DNA of 64,000 nt, from assembly GCF_036373705.1 (NCBI RefSeq), contig NC_089866.1, forward strand, positions 19,251,501 through 19,315,500, written 5' to 3'. The translations under genes were made by a program, and so were the position numbers. This DNA comes from Amia ocellicauda (taxonomy: Eukaryota > Chordata > Actinopteri > Amiiformes > Amiidae). Under the pieces are notes generated by a model. It saw only the letters and a list, made by a program, of their open reading frames with translations, was not told the origin of the DNA and made no database searches. Shown here piece after piece: positions 14,201-27,600 of the stretch (its first letter is position 1; every line of letters begins with the position of its first letter).

Positions 14201-14408
14201 GGGGGCTGGCATTTTGTTTCCAATAAGGGCTTATTGATTGCCCAGAAAGACTGACACAGCAGAAAGGAAAAACATTACATATCATGTCAACAAAAATTGG
14301 TTACCTTGAGTCTGTCAGCAGCCAGTGAAAGAATTGTGAATCTGCAAAGGAGGTCACAGTAGTAAACAAAAGTGTACACACACACATACACATTCATATA
14401 TACACAGA
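8268..14408. other. Intergenic DNA between MYO1H and FOXN4; candidate regulatory region
   Basis: No convincing protein-coding exon is visible. Stretches rich in TAAT/ATTA homeodomain-type cores and E-boxes occur, for example around 11740-11900 and 12976-13100. Such sequence is often conserved non-coding DNA near developmental regulators, and FOXN4 is the obvious target gene. This is inference; conservation cannot be tested here. Confidence 0.35.
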
Positions 14409-15163
14409 TACAGTGCCTACAGAAAGTCTACACCCCCTTGAACTTTTGATTTCATTTTGTGGTGTAAGTGCCTCAGTTTCATGCATTTAAATCAGGATTT
14501 TCCCCACTTAGCTACACCATACTCCACATTGTTAAAAGGTTTTTTATTGTAATAAAATATATATATATAAAAAAAAACACTGAAATATCATCACAGGATT
14601 AGTCTCCACCTGAGTTAATACTTGGTGTAAGCACCTGTGGCAGAAAGTAAAGCTGGGATAGATCTCTAAACAGCTCTGCACACCTAGACTTGGCAATACT
14701 TGAATTTTTTTGCATTGATGGACAGCAATCTATAAGTCATGCTACACATTTTCAGTTGGATTTAGGTCAGGGCTCGCAAATACATTTACATTTTTGTTCC
14801 TTAGACACTCCGGTCTAGCTTTGGCTGTGTGCTTCAGGTCATTGGCTGAAAGCAGGTTTCCCTCAAGACTTTTCTGTACTTCGCTCCATTCATTTTCTGT
14901 TCTCTCCTGACAAGTGCTCCAGTCCCCGCTGATGAGAAACATCAACATAACATGATGCTGCACCACCATGCTTCAAAGCAGGGATGGTGCTCTTTGGGTG
15001 AGGCACTGTGTTGGGTTTGCACCAAATATAACATTTTGCATTTAGGCTAAAAAGTTCAATTTTAGTTTCGTCAGACCACAAAACCTTTTGCCACATGGCA
15101 TACTTCAAATGGGATTCAAGGTGGGATTTCTTGAGCATATATATATATATATATATATATAAG
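14409..15163 (-). mobile_element. Degenerate Tc1-like transposon fragment
   Basis: The left end begins TACAGTGCCTACAGAAAG, the typical terminal sequence of a common fish Tc1-like family. The minus-strand reading then follows the Tc1 transposase in reverse. The copy is broken by frameshifts and ends at a (TA)n tract at 15137-15161, where the rest of the element is missing. It should be immobile. Confidence 0.75.
14742..15127 (-). pseudogene. Tc1-like transposase pseudogene
   Basis: Minus-strand fragments match the Tc1/mariner DD34E transposase: WSDETKIELF near 15080, KHGG near 14970, LKHTAKARPE near 14840 and SPDLNPTEN near 14750. The blocks are in the right order but fall in different frames. 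The catalytic Asp that normally precedes PKHTAK is not preserved (NDLKHTAK is seen). The protein is broken and non-functional. Confidence 0.75.
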
Positions 15164-17881
15164 CATCTCTTAAAAGTCATTACTAGCAGAGAATGTTTCT
15201 GGGAGGGAAAATTAAAGAAGTTTGGAGCGATGCAATGAAAAATAAAACATGAAAACTGAAACAAAGTAGAATCCAATATGAATATATGAATGTAATGGCC
15301 ATTTTGAAGAATAAGACTGTAATTTTATCTTTATGTGGTATGAACAGTATAATTCAACTAAATTGCCAAGTCACTTTGGGATCTTTCCATCCCTTTGAGA
15401 CTTCAGCAGCAGTTCTTACTGGCTCCTTCCATTTCATAAGGGCACTAGAAGACCAGGAGAAGCAGGCATGGAGCCAGGGATTCTTTATCCCATACAGCCA
15501 CCCCCCACCCCACCCCTCCCAACCCTGCTCCTTCAGTCCTCGAGACCCACTATTGTTCCCTAATCCCTTAATTGGGGGTAACAGGCCGAGCCCTATGTCT
15601 CCTCCCTTTGCCCATGTTGTCTCCGACTACTGGCTCTGATCACTGGTGAACAACAACCAGCAATTAGCCACAGATGAATGTGCACACTACCCTAAGCAGG
15701 CGAGCTACTGACCTAATTCTGCTGCCCAGGGTCAGAGGGGTTGGGAGAGCGACCATTCAAGACATTGTCAGAGAAGGAAAAAACCTCCTCTACTTCTGAG
15801 CCACGTACTGGCCATCAATTGGTGCCTCTCTGTCAACTGGAAAACATGGAGACAGAGTCTTCAAAGTGATTTTGGTTAAAATGCTTGAATTAGAGACATT
15901 AAAACATTTCGCAAATGCAAGATTCCTAGATGTATTATTAATGCTATAGAAATATAAACTCCTAATAACATAGTTGTTAAAACGTGGTTTAAAAACACCA
16001 GCAAATCCATCACAATTCATGCCTAATGGGCCCCATTCCAAGCATCTTTACCTACCCAAATCTCTGCCTAAATGCAATCCTAACCCAATCCCAAACACTT
16101 TCTATAAAGAAACACTTGCCTTGTACAGACTACAGGACCTGTGGATATCCAAATACTTTTGAAAGTGACTTTTCTACTGACAAACACTCTTCCCACTCCC
16201 CTTTCTTTCACCATGCCTATATAAATGTACAGTGTAATAACAATGTTTAAATAAAACATGTTTAACTATTGAAATGTAACTAATAAACAATGTTCTTTAG
16301 AAATGTATGGAATGAAAAGAGCATTGTTGTGGCTGTGGTAGTCTGGAGCAGTTCACTCTCAGCCCTGTGAGCGCTGGAGTTGGCTGCTGACCTGTGCAGA
16401 CAAAGTAAGTGACTTTCTGTCTGTCTGTGTGTCTGCCCATCATGCTCAGACTGTCTAGGTTCTTAGTTCCAATGAGTAACATCCTATACAACACACAGAC
16501 TTCCAGCACTACAGAGGGACAGTTAACCTACGATATGCAGACAATGCAATGACAGTATCGTCTTTCTTTGCCATAGGCAGCAAGAGACGGCCCAAACTCA
16601 GAGGTCAGGAGAGGCCACACCTCAGACACGAACAAACTGACCCTCTCTGCAAGTCTGTTGAAAAAGTTGAACAAAGGATTAATTGACCATGCTTCTATTT
16701 GACAGCATGTTTTGGTAAACACTGATCAGAAACAAAACAGGGAAAACAAATGCCGACTGACTCTTGGAGTGGGAATCCTATTGATTCCCTTTATCCCTGG
16801 TTAAGTATGCGAACCACTGTCTTTTCTGTCCATTCTTGGAGGTCCGAGCAACAGGGAGCCAGTTATTAAGGCATTTGTGTTGCTCTTAAAATAACAAAAG
16901 GTGGCTGGAGCACTTACTGGGGAGCATCCGTTCAGGTCTGGTGCTCTCAGAGTAGAGACGACAATGTCTCCTCGGGCAGGCCAGAGGACAGCCTATCCGT
17001 CTCAATACTGACCCGGCAGCCCACGGCCCTACACGTCTTCAAAAATCGTATTTACAGCAAGGAGAAAATAAAGGAGAGAGGACGATGTTGTGAGACAATT
17101 TGCTGCTTGTTTAATTAATTGGTGAAGTAGGTGATGTGGTCAAAATGTTCATTTTTATACCTGATACAAAACAATTACAATTTCCTGGTTATGGCATTTA
17201 CTCTATGTACATTTGGAAGAAACTAAATTGTACTACTCTGAGTGCATGTTTGATTAACGTTGGGTGTAACAAAGGGTAAAAGGTAAATGTTGCACATGAA
17301 GACTACTTGTGTCCTACAGACAAATATATTTAATAAATTGTCTAATTTATTGAATTCCTCTGCAGTCCTACAAATTCCCATAACACAACTACACGATTCT
17401 AAATGACTGGAAGCCAAACATCTGCATGTGAGAGAATACAAATCAAAGTGCATCCCAATCATAGTCAACAAATATATAAATATATATGCCAGATATATTA
17501 TTGTTTACTTCAGAAATCCCTTCAAACGCACTTGTCAGTCTCTGTAATGTTAACGTCCTGGTTAAATAAAACCAAAGGTCAGAATGAAAAGACAGTGCCT
17601 AATATACATTCAGCTTTTATATAGATGGCTTTGTGTTATACATTTGACACGTCAGATATATGAACTGGTAAAAAGGTTAGTTGAGGAGAGAGACGGCGGG
17701 GTGGACAGGACACAACTATTGAATAAAGCAAAGTAGGTGAGAGCAGCAGTTGCTTGAAAATCATGGAAACGGTGTGTAAATGGTTTTGATGTTGACCACT
17801 TCTCTCACTCCTCACCCCTACTGTCCATTAACCTGACAATGAAAGTGCGCAACATGGTATCTGCAGCAGCCCTGCGACAAG

Positions 17882-17884
<3 letters not shown>
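15164..17884. other. Intergenic DNA without recognised genes
   Basis: This AT-rich sequence has only short open frames without recognisable motifs. A pyrimidine-rich patch lies at about 15490-15540. I see nothing that supports a gene. Confidence 0.5.

Positions 17885-17941
<57 letters not shown>
17885..17941. repeat. (AG)n microsatellite
   Basis: A perfect AG dinucleotide tract of about 57 nt. Long Arg-Glu or Ser-Leu open frames across it are artefacts. Confidence 0.97.
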
Positions 17942-17943
<2 letters not shown>

Positions 17944-18371
17944 AACTGTAAAGGGAAGGATGTGGCACTAGGACCTGGTGAAGGCCTGGGATTGAAGAGG
18001 CAGCTCTTTTTGTCCGTTACGTCCATGCATGTAATCATTGATTGTGCCCATTGTGACCATCTGTACTGTCCCGTGGGGGTGACCGCCGACACAGAGCGCT
18101 CTCCTATAGGATTAATCTGCAATTTCACACTTAACGACTCCCGGGCGCAAATTATTCAAAGGATACAGTTATTTCCTCCCAGAAAATGAGAAAAAAAAAT
18201 CGACATGGAAAAAAAGTCCAATCACCAGGATTTGAAACTGTTTTCTTTAAATGTGTGGCAGCGGCATATTCAAAACCTGTAGCTCAGGCTGAGTGTATAG
18301 GGCTCGTCAGTGGATCATTTGCCCCCTTAAACTTTGAACATGTGTGATTCACTTCACGTAATCCATATGAA

Positions 18372-18425
<54 letters not shown>
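18372..18425. repeat. (ATT)n microsatellite
   Basis: An uninterrupted ATT trinucleotide tract of about 54 nt in AT-rich intergenic DNA. Confidence 0.97.
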
Positions 18426-18426
<1 letters not shown>

Positions 18427-19940
18427 GAGAAGAAGAAAAAAATGAAATACAACACAAACCAACTATTCTTTACTATCTGATAGACTTCCAAAAATGTACT
18501 TAACTTTTAACGTATTTAAAACCTTTGAAGAACGGCTTCACATTGTCAAACTCACTTTAGCCTAATAATAAAGCCACGGATATTTAAATACAATTAAGAA
18601 AGTATCAAATAGGCCTACTATACCTGCCTGGGTCTCCTATATCCTGCGATATGCCATTTATTCATTTTAAACAGTCCTTTAGATGATCAAATGTTGTGTG
18701 ACGTAGGCCTATTTGGATTATATATTCAACGTTTATCAGTCTGTATTGTATTAATAAAGGAGCCTTTAACGCAACACTACCCCAAAAGTTCAGATGGTGT
18801 TCAGTGTATTTTTTTTCCTGGTAGACGACAAGGATTAAAGGGCGCTTTATTTTATTTGTATTTAATTTATTAAATGTAATTTATTAGCCTACATTATTTA
18901 TTATTTAATTAAAATCAAACCAAATCCAAGAGTTGTCTAATTTATATTGAAGTAATTCTCGCATTTATGACATTTAATAAATGTTCTATTGACCAAAAGG
19001 ATGAACAGACATTGCATGCAAATATAAGCCTATTTCGCTGTGAAATGTCGCAATGTTGATTAGACTAAAGGATATATGGAGCAGGAAGTAGAAGAGAAAT
19101 ACGTATTTCTTAAAAGTAAGCATAATCAATACGAAATAAAAGACCTTGGCTAAATTATAGCCAAATGGTAAATGTTCTCTTCCATGTGGAAAGTTATTAG
19201 GGTCTCCTCTCTAGTGTTAAAATTATTGAATTAGACCGGTATATTGGAGAAAGTGGGCTATTTTGTGCTCCCAGTGATTAACAGACCATTACCCCACTGG
19301 GCCCAGTTTCTGCGTTATTCACATCAGGCAATTCATGTCACAATATGATGTTTATTATAAATTAAATAATAGCCATGGTGCATTTAAAGCAGAATTGTTA
19401 TTACACAACATGGTTTATCTTTTTGCACACTCTGTGGTCAAAGCATTTAGGAAACATGAGTTTTGTCAAGGGAACGATAGGTGTATACAAATATATATAT
19501 TAGGCTATTCATATTTTATTTACAATCTGAATAATTTATCCAGGGCGATTACAACTACTTTATTATAATGTTGCACTTGTGTTGTAGAGTGCTTTAACAT
19601 AAAATACACAAAGCCTACACTTTAAAACAAAATTAAACACAAATATCTTGGGCCTGCTCTGCCATTTCCAATATCTCCATTGAGATCCAAAGGTCAAGTG
19701 TACACTATGATCTCTGCAAAGGTTATCGGCCCATAACACACGTGTGTACGTAACATGGCAATGTTTGCAAACATTCAATTGAACACATATGCACACACAC
19801 ACACACACATTAAAGCAGCATTACAGGCACCATCCTGCAGCACACTGGGACTTGCCCGCTGCATGCAGTAACTAGGGGGGATCTAATGTATGTGTTTATT
19901 GCATGACAAATATATTGCACAGACCCTATAAATAACACGC
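18426..19940. other. AT-rich DNA upstream of FOXN4
   Basis: This AT-rich stretch has many ATTA/TAAT cores and a (CA)n tract at 19792-19809. It borders the CpG-rich FOXN4 promoter. No exon is recognised. It may hold distal promoter elements. Confidence 0.4.
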
Positions 19941-19949
19941 AGAAGTGTT

Positions 19950-20952
19950 TATAATGTGCAGTTGGTTTGCCTTCCCTCCCCGTCGAGCGCACTGGCGTGT
20001 ATTCCCAGCACTTCTCCCCCTCCTCCCTCCCTCCCGCCCCCCGGCCGCCTTTCCCGCCGCAGCGCCGGCCGAGACGCGGGCAGAGCGGCGGGGAGACGCA
20101 GCCAGCCGCGGTGCACTGGGGCAGCCCCGGCCAACGGCCTCATTCGCTGCGAGACCGCGCCGCCGAGGAGCCGGACACAGCGCAGCGGGGTTAGAATCAG
20201 CCCGACAGCGGGAGGGACGAGCCGGGCTTGAGGAGAGGGGGTGGCTGGCTGGAGGCAGCTCTGCAAGATGCAGACAAACTTGGAAAACTCTGAGAAGTCG
20301 CATCTGCATTAGTGCGGGTATCACTGTTGGACGAGAGCGCTGTTAAGGAAGTCGAGCTGTTTTTGTTGGTAGCTAAGGCTTCAGCCGGATTCCTGCGCTG
20401 CACCTGTTGCGCTTTTGAGCAGCGAACTGCGCTGCCCAACAGCAAGAGCGCCAGGGGACGTTTGCGCCACCGCGGATACAGCACTTACTCCCCCACATTA
20501 GCGCTGGCTGGCGGTAAAAGCTCCAGGTACCTCGGGTTCAACGCCGCGTTGCTGCGCTGCTCCCGCTCCCGCTTCAACTGACAGCCACGTGCGGCGGCCG
20601 TTCCGCTCGAGCCCCGGCGCCTGCGTGACTGAGCGCGTCCCGCAACGGACAGCGGCGGCGCACCGGGCAGCCACGGCTACAGGCGGCTGTTTCCGTAGGA
20701 CGCCCCTGGCACGGAGCTCGTCTGCCCCGGGGGAGCGCTGAACTGCCGTGACCCCTGCCCCCCCCCACCCGCACCTCCCTCCCCCCAGCCACCCAGAGCT
20801 GAGCTCATCAGAGACCCCCCCTGCGCGCAGTGCGCATGTCTCCAGGCTGGACAGCGCCAGAGAGGGAAATTTAAAAACGGTTCGGAGGGACCAGAGTGCA
20901 GTCAAAATACAAAGACACGCAAGAGCACCGGGACTCCAGCATACCCGCACAG
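19950..20952 (+). promoter_or_regulatory. foxn4: CpG-island promoter and 5' UTR exon of FOXN4
   Basis: Composition switches sharply to GC- and CpG-rich at about 19,975 and stays so to about 20,850, flanked by AT-rich DNA. The island ends at a consensus donor CACAG|GTACGA (exon end 20952). This would close a non-coding first exon that splices to the acceptor before the FOXN4 start codon (exon from 21621). The transcription start cannot be fixed. Several long open frames on both strands reflect high GC content and show no domain. Confidence 0.65.
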
Positions 20953-21623
20953 GTACGACTCTGCCTGCTTTTTGCCGCGTTGCTGGAAAATCAGGATGTG
21001 GACAAGATGGTGCGTTAGCCTCCTTGTGTCTTGTAGGTCAGTGGGCAGGGGAGATGGTACAGGTTTTGGTGCACTTTAACAGCTTTCTGCTGGTGGCAAG
21101 ATGGCTCACATCCTTCGTGTTTACTTATCTACTTACAGTTCTTCCTCAGCGGTGGGGGGTTAATGCATCTTTTTACTTGGGGTTTATATATAGCAATAGT
21201 CCACTTTATTATTAGATTGAGTTTGCTTACATCTACCTTTCTTTTCAGAGATCTGCACATAAGCCTACGGATAGATCAATGCTCTGCAGTGTCATTTTAC
21301 TTGGCGCTATCGGAGAAATGTAATCGTGTTTATCATGAGGCTGTTTTGTGTGTATGAATTATGCATGGTAACCGGGATCTATAGGAGGCTGGGTCGGGAG
21401 CTCAGGCACTCGGGCTGGGGCTGACTGTTACACCCACTCCGCTGCTCAAAGTGTGCATAGTGCGGGTAAACACACATGCTTATGATTATAAAAGGTGCGC
21501 TAACTTTTCGGTATTCGCGGATGTTATTCGTCTGTAGGACAGTTTGTGACTATCATTATAGATCTTGCACAAGTATATATTGTACACCTGTCCTAACTGG
21601 TTGATTGATTGCATTTGTAGGAA

Positions 21624-24600
21624 ATGATAGAAAGTGGAATTACGTCCAGAATGTCAGGAATTCTTGGAAATTCAGGACAAAGTCATCACCCTTCTGCACA
21701 GGATTATAGGTAAGCTTTATACCACTACTATAATGAAAACTAATAATGGTTGCAATACTTTGATTATCGTGTATCTGAATCAGGACCAGAAGATGCATCT
21801 TAATTATATATCTAGGACTTAAGTGAACATTGGTCAAGTTGAATGATACATGATTCAGTTGGGGCATTGTACGGAAGTGTCAGCGTGAATACACGGGCTG
21901 TTGAGGGTCATAATTGCGTATAATTAGAATATACCAATGCAGTCAGTTTGAGCATCAAGTGTTTGCATTGATGCAACTGCAAGAGTGCGATTGTTGTTCT
22001 ACTCTTTCTGAAGGCAGTCAGCTATAGGATCCAAACGGACAGTTGTGGAATCAAACATGCAAACCCCTTGTGGGAAGAAATGATTTTCAGTCTCAATGGA
22101 TCTGTCAGAACCCATCAGCTCTGTTTACACTCCTGCTGTCGGCACACGGAGGGCCGAGCCCCTCTCTCGGGTGGGTAGGGGGAGCAGGGGCGACTAGGGG
22201 CTCCCAGGGTCACTGGTGGGGGGGGGGGAAGTGGCCTCCAATTAGCAAAGGGTTGAGTGGGGGGGGGCAATGGGAGGGTTAAACCTCTGGGAAAGCTTGC
22301 TCGACTGCTTGCTTTCTTACTCCGTGTGAAGGACGGAGACACCGAGCACGTCTTGCGCTGTGGAGCGGACAGGCTCTGCCCTCCTCTGTGTGTAATTGCA
22401 TTCCAGTGACAAGGATATACATGCGACATCAAGGCACACAATGGCACTTTAGATATGCAATTAAGCGCTGTTTGTTGACCCCGGTTTAATTATCATAAGT
22501 TCGGGGCTAACTGGTTTTCCAGTTTATGGTTGGATGTGCGTAATGGGTGCAGTTATGTGTAACCGTGCGCCCTGGGAATAGACTACAATGCAGTGTGTTT
22601 TTTGTTTATAGTAGATCTATGACGTGATAAATATGTTAAGTATGACTGCGTGATTCATTTCGCTTTCACTGTTTAATGTGCAATGCAAAAAAGGTCAAAC
22701 CAACGTGGAAACATATTTGGATAACTTCATGCCCTGTTTGGATATGTATAAAATGAAAATGAGCAATGCCATGTGTGTACTTATCTGCTTCAGTGTGACT
22801 GGTGTTCACACCTGTAATGTTTGATTAGCCATCAGCTGCCCTTTGATAGCATTTCATTTCAGGTCAGTATAAAATGTATCCATGCGATATGATGGAATAA
22901 TACTAAGGGACGGACTGATCTGTTTATATGCAGCTCTTGGCCGTCTCCCAAGAGGGAGGTTATCTGAAAGTGGCGCAAGTGTGAGATATTGAACAAATCC
23001 GCTGGTAACTTGACCACAGCACAGCACAGAGGGGGGGGCTTGAGTTACAGGCGCCTTACAAAGGGGATTTCTGTTTACTAACATTAATAATGGCTGATGT
23101 CTGCGAGTGCAGGCTTAAGAACATGGATACATACAATTAACACAAATTCAAGACAAAAAACACGATTCTCAAAATGCTCATCTAATGTACTAAATATGTT
23201 GATGACAAAGTATGTATACAGCCTCCATGATTGTATCTGACGGATAATTTCTGTTTTTGATTGAGCTGACATAGAAGAAGAAGAGAAAACTGGTATTATT
23301 GAAGAGATGCTATAGGAGGCGCTTTGGGTAATAAAACGCATAGGCGGGCGGCCCACTTGTTGAAGATGTTGCTTTTGAAGAGCTACCTTATAAAATGACT
23401 GTTAGCGAAATCCCATTGTGCCGGACAAGGCCAGCAAATGATGTCATTCGCCTTAAAAATAAACGAGGGAGATTCATCCTGGCAAGAACGGCCTCAAGGT
23501 TCAGTCACAGGGGAGCACAACACAAACAGACGAGAGAGCAAAAACACACGTTTCTCACCGCTAGACAATAGAAAAGCGAGTCTCATTCTTATTTATAGAC
23601 AAACACGAGAAACGAGACGATTAAACTGCGCCAATGTAATTATACGTTATTTCTAAAGTTATATTGCATCTTTCAAAACGCTTCTAATTGGATCTAATTG
23701 TTGTGGGTGAAATGATCTAGTATTGTGACTCACTGGATACTGAAGCATCTTTAACAAAGAAGTTTCGAAATAAATGACCTGTTGATCTGTTATTTTTGTA
23801 TTCCTAATTCAGTATTCACATGGTAGAAATCTTAACCAGTGCTCACTTACAGCTTGACAGACAGCAGCATCATTAAAAATAGATTATGATGCCCCTGTAT
23901 TTTCTTAATACAGTATCAATTACATGCAAAGGTTTCCTGTTTTTAATTAAGAATATTCTTTGGGAAAGCTCAGGTTAGCCTTGCAGCTGATGCGTTTTTA
24001 GTAGTGTTCCTTATATGTATACAGTTTCTATGAGCTCATACACCCCTCTCCAGTGCAGTACACAACATTGTGTGTACATTGGTATTATTATGGCCTAAGC
24101 TATGGCAACAAAACACATGCAGCAGCACACCCTGCAATAAAATGCAGACTGATTGCATCCATTCATTTGCAAGGGCTTGACACAGGAAAACAGAAGACCA
24201 CAATAACTGAATACTCATCAGCATGATTAAGCAGAAGGCAAAGGCCAATTAAAACAAACAAACAAACAAATCAATATTTTAAACAAAGGCAAGCAAAATG
24301 CATGGGACAAGGTCATGTATAAAATGAATTGTATTGCAGTAGGCCTACAGGGAGATTTTTTTTCTTTCACATTTTTAATTTCATATTAGTATTCTATAGT
24401 ACTATTAACCACTTCAACTCGAGATGAAAAAATTAAAACCCTTCCCAGGTACCAGATTTTGAAAATAATGATAATGTTTTTAACAGCAGAAATTGCTTTA
24501 AAATGTAAATATATGATGAATGAAAAATGAACCAAAATGGGGTTTTCAATTAACCCTTTATGCTCCAGTGTACTACACACCCATGTTCAGTAAAGAGATC

Positions 24601-27600
24601 ACTTTTTTTTTGCTTGAAGAATGAAAACAATGCAAATGCAATATCAATAAAAAAGTGTTTACAATATTGTGTGTATTATAAAGACACAAACTTGTGTAAT
24701 AACAATAGTACAAATCTAAAATGCCAATAAAAACAAATACACTAAAATGTCAATAAAAATAATAAACAATACTCTAAAATACATATAATAATACTTATAC
24801 AAATATAAGGTGATAGTAAGGCATTTGGTGGGCTAAGGCAACATGAACATTAATTAAATTTAGCGAGCACAAAACTGTTTCCTGAAGTTCTAACATTATT
24901 TCAGAACTCCCCGACTCATTAATACAATACACACGATTAAAACAATTACCTGTATCAATTTCATTGATGGGTTAGGTTGCAACATTCACCATTGTATACC
25001 ATACTTGTACTTTAACACACATGACCTGGATTTTTTGTTTATCAGCATGCACAGTGTGCGTGTGTGTGTACAACTTGAATAAATAAATATTACTTGGCAG
25101 ATTAATCAACATACAATTCTTGATTTGGAAAATTATACTAAATAAATGCATTAATATTAAGAGAACAGTGGAGCTAGTGGAGTGTGTGAATCCTGGAAAA
25201 AGCTTCCAAAGTGCACAAGGCTATAAATCAGGTTTTTTCCGAGTTAAATTTCCATCGGGGTAGGCACTTGGCTGAATGGGGACGTTTATATGCATTGCCT
25301 GCTAGAGAAGGGTAACTAAGCACAGACGTGTAGTTTGATGACCATGTGCTGGGTTCGGGTAAATGTTTTAAGATTTATTTGGTGACAGGAGGCATGTGCA
25401 GTGTGGCTTGACCCCCACCGCCCCCCTGACCCCGTCTATTGCAGCGCTGGGGGCGAGGCGATGTATGAGGGCTGGAAGGGGACAGGGAAGCAGATGGCAT
25501 TTTATTTGTCCCCTTGTGTGTCGACTGTCATTCCGCCAGATGAATGCAAAGGGGCTAAGAAAAAAAAAATTGAAGGGAGGAAAAAAACAAACTGAAAAAA
25601 CAATTAAGGAAGGGTCTGGGGAAACAATAGGGCCACGTGCCACTGGGCCGCAGTCGTTTGGGATACAATGGGTTATCATCTTTCAATAGACAGACCAACT
25701 GTTGCAAATAACATGGGCCTACCCCACATTTCAAATTATTTCAGGCCCTTGTTTACTTATGATTCAGCCAATGGCGATGGAGGGAGTGTGGTCACCTGAT
25801 TTTTTTTTTTGGTGGGTCCTACAGTGCCTGGTCTCACAAAACAACTGAATAGTGATGGTTACCATGGTGACTCTAATTATTGCACTCTCCCTCTACAGTA
25901 GGAGTGTGGGGAAGATTGGAGTGGATTCAAGTGGCAGGCTTTCTTTTTTAGAAGCCATCTCCGTTTCCTTTAGAGAAAAAAGAGAGAGGGAGCGCAGATT
26001 TCTCATTATGCTATAGGCACTCAAGTGGCAGGATTAGACCTTTAAGCACGGAAAAAAAGTGATTTGTTGGTTTTATTTATTCAGGTTTTTCTTCCAGTGG
26101 TAAAGCAGTCCACGCTAAACAGCCTACCATATATGCCGCGCACGTATTTTAAGTTCCTCTTTCACAAGTGATTAAGCACATGCAAAGTACTGTTGTTAAA
26201 CCCCCTTTTTTAAAGGTATCATTGAATGAAACCGATTTATTTTCTGTCAGACTATTCATGTTATCTACGTTTCCCTCTCAAATACTTTGACATATTTTGA
26301 AAGTGGAGCAAACATGATTGAAAACTTTGCTTCATGGCAAATTTGATCAAATACATTCAAATGAAAAATGCCGGGTATGACTGGCACACCAAAATGCCAG
26401 TTCACACCCCTACTGTGCAAAGTCAAAGCAGAAGCAGAAAACATCAAGTAACTCTGTGAAGCAGAAACTAAACCTCTGTTTTAACAATGAGGGCCATACA
26501 ATTGGCTTTTATGTTGTAAGCCAGTAGAAACCAAAATCCATGTACTGATTGCTTGAGGAAGACCTGGATCTCACCCAGCATGAAACCAACTTGAAACTCC
26601 TTCAGCTCTCCACTTAAAAAATAAATAGGAGAACATTACACTCACTTATCCTGCTATGTGTAACGGTTTATTTTAGATATAAAATCCCTAAATATAAACA
26701 GCATAATTTTGTATTGTGCAGCTTTTTCTAAAGCTTGAATAACAGAGTGAATCAGTGCAGACTATGGTCTGTCAGGTGTTTGTTGGAAAGATCTTTGAGC
26801 CTCTTGCATGTTTACCTGCAGATTACTGACCACAGACCCCTCCCAGCTGAACGAGGATGACCTCCCCAGTGACCTGCAGTCCCTGTCCTGGCTGACCTCA
26901 GTGGACGTACCCCGTCTGCAGCAGATGGCCACAGGCCGCCTTGACTTCAACATCAACTCCCAGGGTGCTTTGCTGGAGCAGCAGACCGGTAACTTTCACT
27001 ACTATACAAACTACTCTTAGATCTGGGAATAAGTCAGATCACAGCTTGTCATTTTTTCAACTAAGGTTTGAACTTAAATGGATTGAGAGGATAGAATCCA
27101 TTAACCATTAGTGTTCATGCAAACACATGCGCACAAACATGAAGACAAACTTCAGGATTCCATCAATAACAAGGTTGTGTGTTTAATTTCAGCCCAGATG
27201 AACAACATTAATGTGACTGGAGGACAGGGGACCATGATTCACCTTCAGAGCAACATGCAGAACAGCATTCTGGGAATGAACGCCATGACACCACACAGTG
27301 GCAATGTAAGTGTCCCCAGCTCTATTTCAGCACACATGGCTGATCATCTCTGCTTCCACGCCCAATGACAGATGATACATAAGTGTGAACCTTAAACTCC
27401 AAGCTGGATTATATAGCATCTGCAAAGGACTGGCTCAGTATGTAGTGTAGATGAAGACAAGGCTAAGATTAAGGGAAAAGCTTTTTGATTGGGGGAGTGA
27501 AATCTGTCCAGGGAACCTGCTGTAAACTCTCTCCTCTCTCTGCTCAGATGACCCAGTACTCCCTCAGTGGGCAGCCCTCTCCAGGCTTCCAGTCGCCCCC

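Noticed and set aside
17805..18189. Open frames with long Ser-Leu or Arg-Glu runs
   Set aside because: They are produced by the (AG)n microsatellite; no domain or splice support.
19926..20950. Several 90-155 codon open frames on both strands in the GC-rich region
   Set aside because: They overlap each other in many frames, have low-complexity Ala/Arg/Pro composition and no conserved motif. They are explained by the GC-rich FOXN4 promoter.
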